This document shows, one piece after another, positions 61,463 through 64,000 of a DNA stretch of 64,000 nt (the first letter of the stretch is position 1; each line of letters opens with the position of its first letter). The translations under genes were made by a program, and so were the position numbers. The notes beneath the pieces were generated by a model that was not told the origin of the DNA, did not search any database, and saw only the letters and a list, made by a program, of their open reading frames with translations. The stretch lies in assembly GCA_013365365.1 (NCBI GenBank), contig JABVXU010000037.1, forward strand, positions 62,001 to 126,000, in the 5' to 3' direction. This stretch comes from Cruorifilaria tuberocauda (lineage: Eukaryota; Nematoda; Chromadorea; Rhabditida; Onchocercidae).

Positions 61463-62379
61463 CTATTGAAAACCCTTTATCACTCTCACAGCTCCTACGG
61501 CCCTCCTTGAGAGGAAACACGACCGGATATCATCTTCCCAAATCACTATTTCCTTACGAGACTGGAAATTATTTTATTTTCTTTATAGAACTTTTAATTT
61601 AATTTGCATATTTGTTTGTTTGTGTTTCGAATAATAATATAAAACTTACGTTTTTATCAGACAGAGGAACGCGAGATCTCTCTTTTCTCTCTTTCGACTT
61701 ACTTTTTTTTCCGAAGTTTTTAAATAACTTTTGCAATTTCTAAACAGAAATAAATGTTTATTGAAATACTTTCAAATTGCTATATGATTTCATTAAATTC
61801 TCCGAATCTCCTTAAACAATAAACAATAAAAAAAAGCAAATGGTAATTCACATATTTTGGAAATGCTTCAGCTACCAAGACTTAGTTGTGATTTTTACAG
61901 CATTTTAATTAATATATGAAATGCTCAAGCATAAATTAACCTGTAAACCCACAGCTAGTCCGGTACGAGCAGCAGCGATATTCGTTTCATTTTTATTTTC
62001 AGCTAAAAATGTTTCTGCGGACCGGTTCATCATTTCCCGTAATTCGGTCATTGTCTTAACATTGTTTTCTTTTGAATTTGAATGAATTCCATTCAATTCT
62101 TCTTTCATCAATTCCATATCCTATAAAATACGGAATTATCATCATCTTATCACAATTCTCTTAGCTCAAAATTATCCATTCAAACATTCCTTTTTGATAT
62201 TTCAATACGTTATTTTAGTGAAATTAACTTAAATAAAACTTGGGAAGAAAGGAGAAGCGAAAAGCAGAAAAAGCTGTTTTTTAATTACTGTTTTCAAAAT
62301 AGTAAATAAAATAGAATACCCAGATTTGTCCTGACAAAGGATTGAAGGCGGAAATTGATGCTGAGGAAGGAGCATACAT
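61463..62379 (-). CDS. Unrecognised 142-aa protein, four exons
   Basis: Exons 62379-62320, 62120-61941, 61739-61650 and 61561-61463 are all whole-codon exons (20, 60, 30 and 32 codons plus stop). Each is bounded by good nematode splice sites: TTATAG, GTTTAG and TTCCAG acceptors, and a GTAAGT donor at exon 3. The protein begins MYAPSSASISAFNPLSGQIW. It continues with an acidic, probably helical region (MKEELNGI, TMTELREMMNRSAETFLAE), then a very basic patch (KKSKSKERKERSR), and ends WEDDIRSCFLSRRAVGAV...GFQ. There is no signal peptide or membrane segment. I do not recognise a family. The helical part loosely resembles short SNARE-like or adaptor coiled coils, but I would not assign it. The start was chosen at the first in-frame ATG after a TTACCAG acceptor, which may be a spliced-leader site; further 5' coding exons are possible. 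Four consistent junctions make a real gene likely. Confidence 0.6.
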
Positions 62380-64000
62380 CGGAACGAACCGCCTGGTAAG
62401 ACAAACGCTTTAACTAATGAATGATGAAACTGTTGCAATGTGTTGAGCATGTATGTGTGAGGTCAGATTGATGACCTCTCAGAATATATGGGTCCAAGCT
62501 GATATTACTCTTTTTCTTTTCACTCTTTGCAAACACAAGACAGAGAAAAGTTGAGAGGTAGACAACTCTGAAGAGGTGACCTCATCTGAATTGTATATCA
62601 TAAGCATTTAGCGTTCGTTTTTTTCTTTTTTGTTGTCATTGATAATTCAAAATGAGAATACCGAAATACTATTGGAATTAAGTAATCGAATGATTTCTTT
62701 GTGTAAGGAAAGCTATTTAGCTTCCATTTACATGCTAATGGAGAAATTTCCCATGAAGAAAGGACTCTTCTGTTGCCGCACTAATAAACGAATTTCAGAC
62801 TGTAACTACTGTATATGAAAAGAATTTTTCATTTATAAACGAAATATATAGTATTAATTATTATTGAAAATTCAAAATTTCAAGCCTGAAATTTGTAAGA
62901 ATTCAATATTACATTATCTTCAGTTAACTTAAAATTGATTTTATCATGATTTTATGCATTAATTCAGTTAATTTTAATTTTTAAGTACTTTATGATCACT
63001 GAAGTCAATTTGGTTTTCTCTTTAAGCATTCCATACTATCACTGCAACTTTATCTCTTCCTATTGCTATGTTACCTTGTTTATGTGCATTAGACTCTAAG
63101 TATTTCTTACCTTTTATCTTCTCCCGCTGCACATATCATATCAATGGTATTTTGCCTTCTGCCTTATTTATGTGCATCGAATTCGATGTCGATAATAATA
63201 ACGTTTAAAACGAATTTCAGGAAAGATTAGTTGTGGTGACCAAGTTTTCAAGCAAATTATGACATTCATGATTGCCTCTAAGCTATAAATTTAAGGAATT
63301 GCAATGAAATTCAGACTGAAAACGACTATTCAAAATTAATTTTACTCAATACGAATAAAATTGAAAAATGAATAATAAGTAAAGATAATTAGCTTAGTTC
63401 TGTATTAATGAGAACAGGTAACACTAATTGTTACTTTTTCAATTATTAATGGCTAATATGTGATAGAATAAATTATTGATCACGCATAGGACTTAAAGAA
63501 TTTGATAAGAAATGTTAGTAAGAGGTTAATAATGTGGGCAGGAAAGTTCAATCTCATTTCAGTCCGTTTTCTCAGATCGATCTGATAGCCATGAATCTAC
63601 ATTCATTCACCGGAGAATTGGAATGATCAATCTCTTAACTCAGGAGAATGATGGAAAAGGAAGGAATCGATCATAAAATTTTTTAAATTACGGCTTATAT
63701 AATTAAAAAATTACTTTTTATGTTCGGCTTTTGTTTATTACAATTCCTTATTAGACAAACGTTTCATTGCAATTACCTTATTAGCTAGGCATTTCAATGA
63801 AGTTAAAATTCAAAATAATACAATAACTTGAAATCAATTTAGTGAAAACAGAATAATTATACCAAAAGAAAAAAATAATTTCAGTATCACAGCTAACTTT
63901 GATAAGTATAACAAGTTTAAAAAGGACAATGAAAGACTATGCTTGTGCCAATTACTGCACTTATGTATATTGTAATATCATTGTTTCATTCCATTTGAAA
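62380..64000. other. Right-end region, no gene seen
   Basis: It contains the 5' flank of the minus-strand orphan gene. A 62-codon plus-strand frame at 62630-62818 begins at TTG and lacks splice or family support. Otherwise the sequence is AT-rich with nothing recognisable, and the window end may cut an intergenic region. Confidence 0.5.

Noticed and set aside
62630..62818. 62-codon plus-strand frame near the right end
   Set aside because: It begins at TTG, lacks a supporting acceptor or family match, and is isolated.

Overview
This window is AT-rich invertebrate DNA of nematode type, most likely from a filarial or other clade III parasite. Genes are split into many short exons. Introns run from about 0.1 to 1.6 kb and have nematode-style splice sites (TTTCAG or TTATAG acceptors, GTAAGT-like donors). 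No bacterial, viral or transposon coding region was seen. Gene models were built by hand from conserved protein motifs and from splice phases that agree at every junction.

Layout. 1244-3290 (+) encodes a Runt-domain transcription factor (RNT-1/RUNX, 273 aa). 7069-11456 (-) encodes a CPEB1-type translational regulator (CPB-3-like, 623 aa) convergent with it. 13334-19758 (-) encodes a p107/p130-type retinoblastoma pocket protein (LIN-35, 958 aa). 21227-27778 (+) is divergent from lin-35 and encodes a ZnT5-type zinc transporter (SLC30A5, 754 aa, 18 exons). 29240-34239 (-) encodes a small, divergent pentameric ligand-gated channel subunit (400 aa) that lacks the first cysteine of the Cys-loop. 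An 18-kb gene-poor stretch follows, holding tRNA-Leu(AAG) at 41062-41143 and only one weak protein-coding candidate. 52495-58908 (+) encodes an NHE/NHX sodium-proton exchanger (about 690 aa, with an unresolved 5' exon). 61463-62379 (-) encodes an unrecognised 142-aa four-exon protein. The rest looks like ordinary intergenic sequence with microsatellites and a few hairpins.

These genes do not form a pathway or operon. RNT-1, CPB-3 and LIN-35 all act in nematode development (seam-cell division, germline translation, and G1/S control with synMuv repression). The rnt-1/cpb-3 neighbourhood appears to match C. elegans, where both are named from cosmid B0414. I found no undescribed multi-gene system. 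The items most worth following up are the Cys-loop-deficient channel, a probable GC-AG intron in lin-35, the orphan gene at the right end, and the missing first exon of the exchanger.
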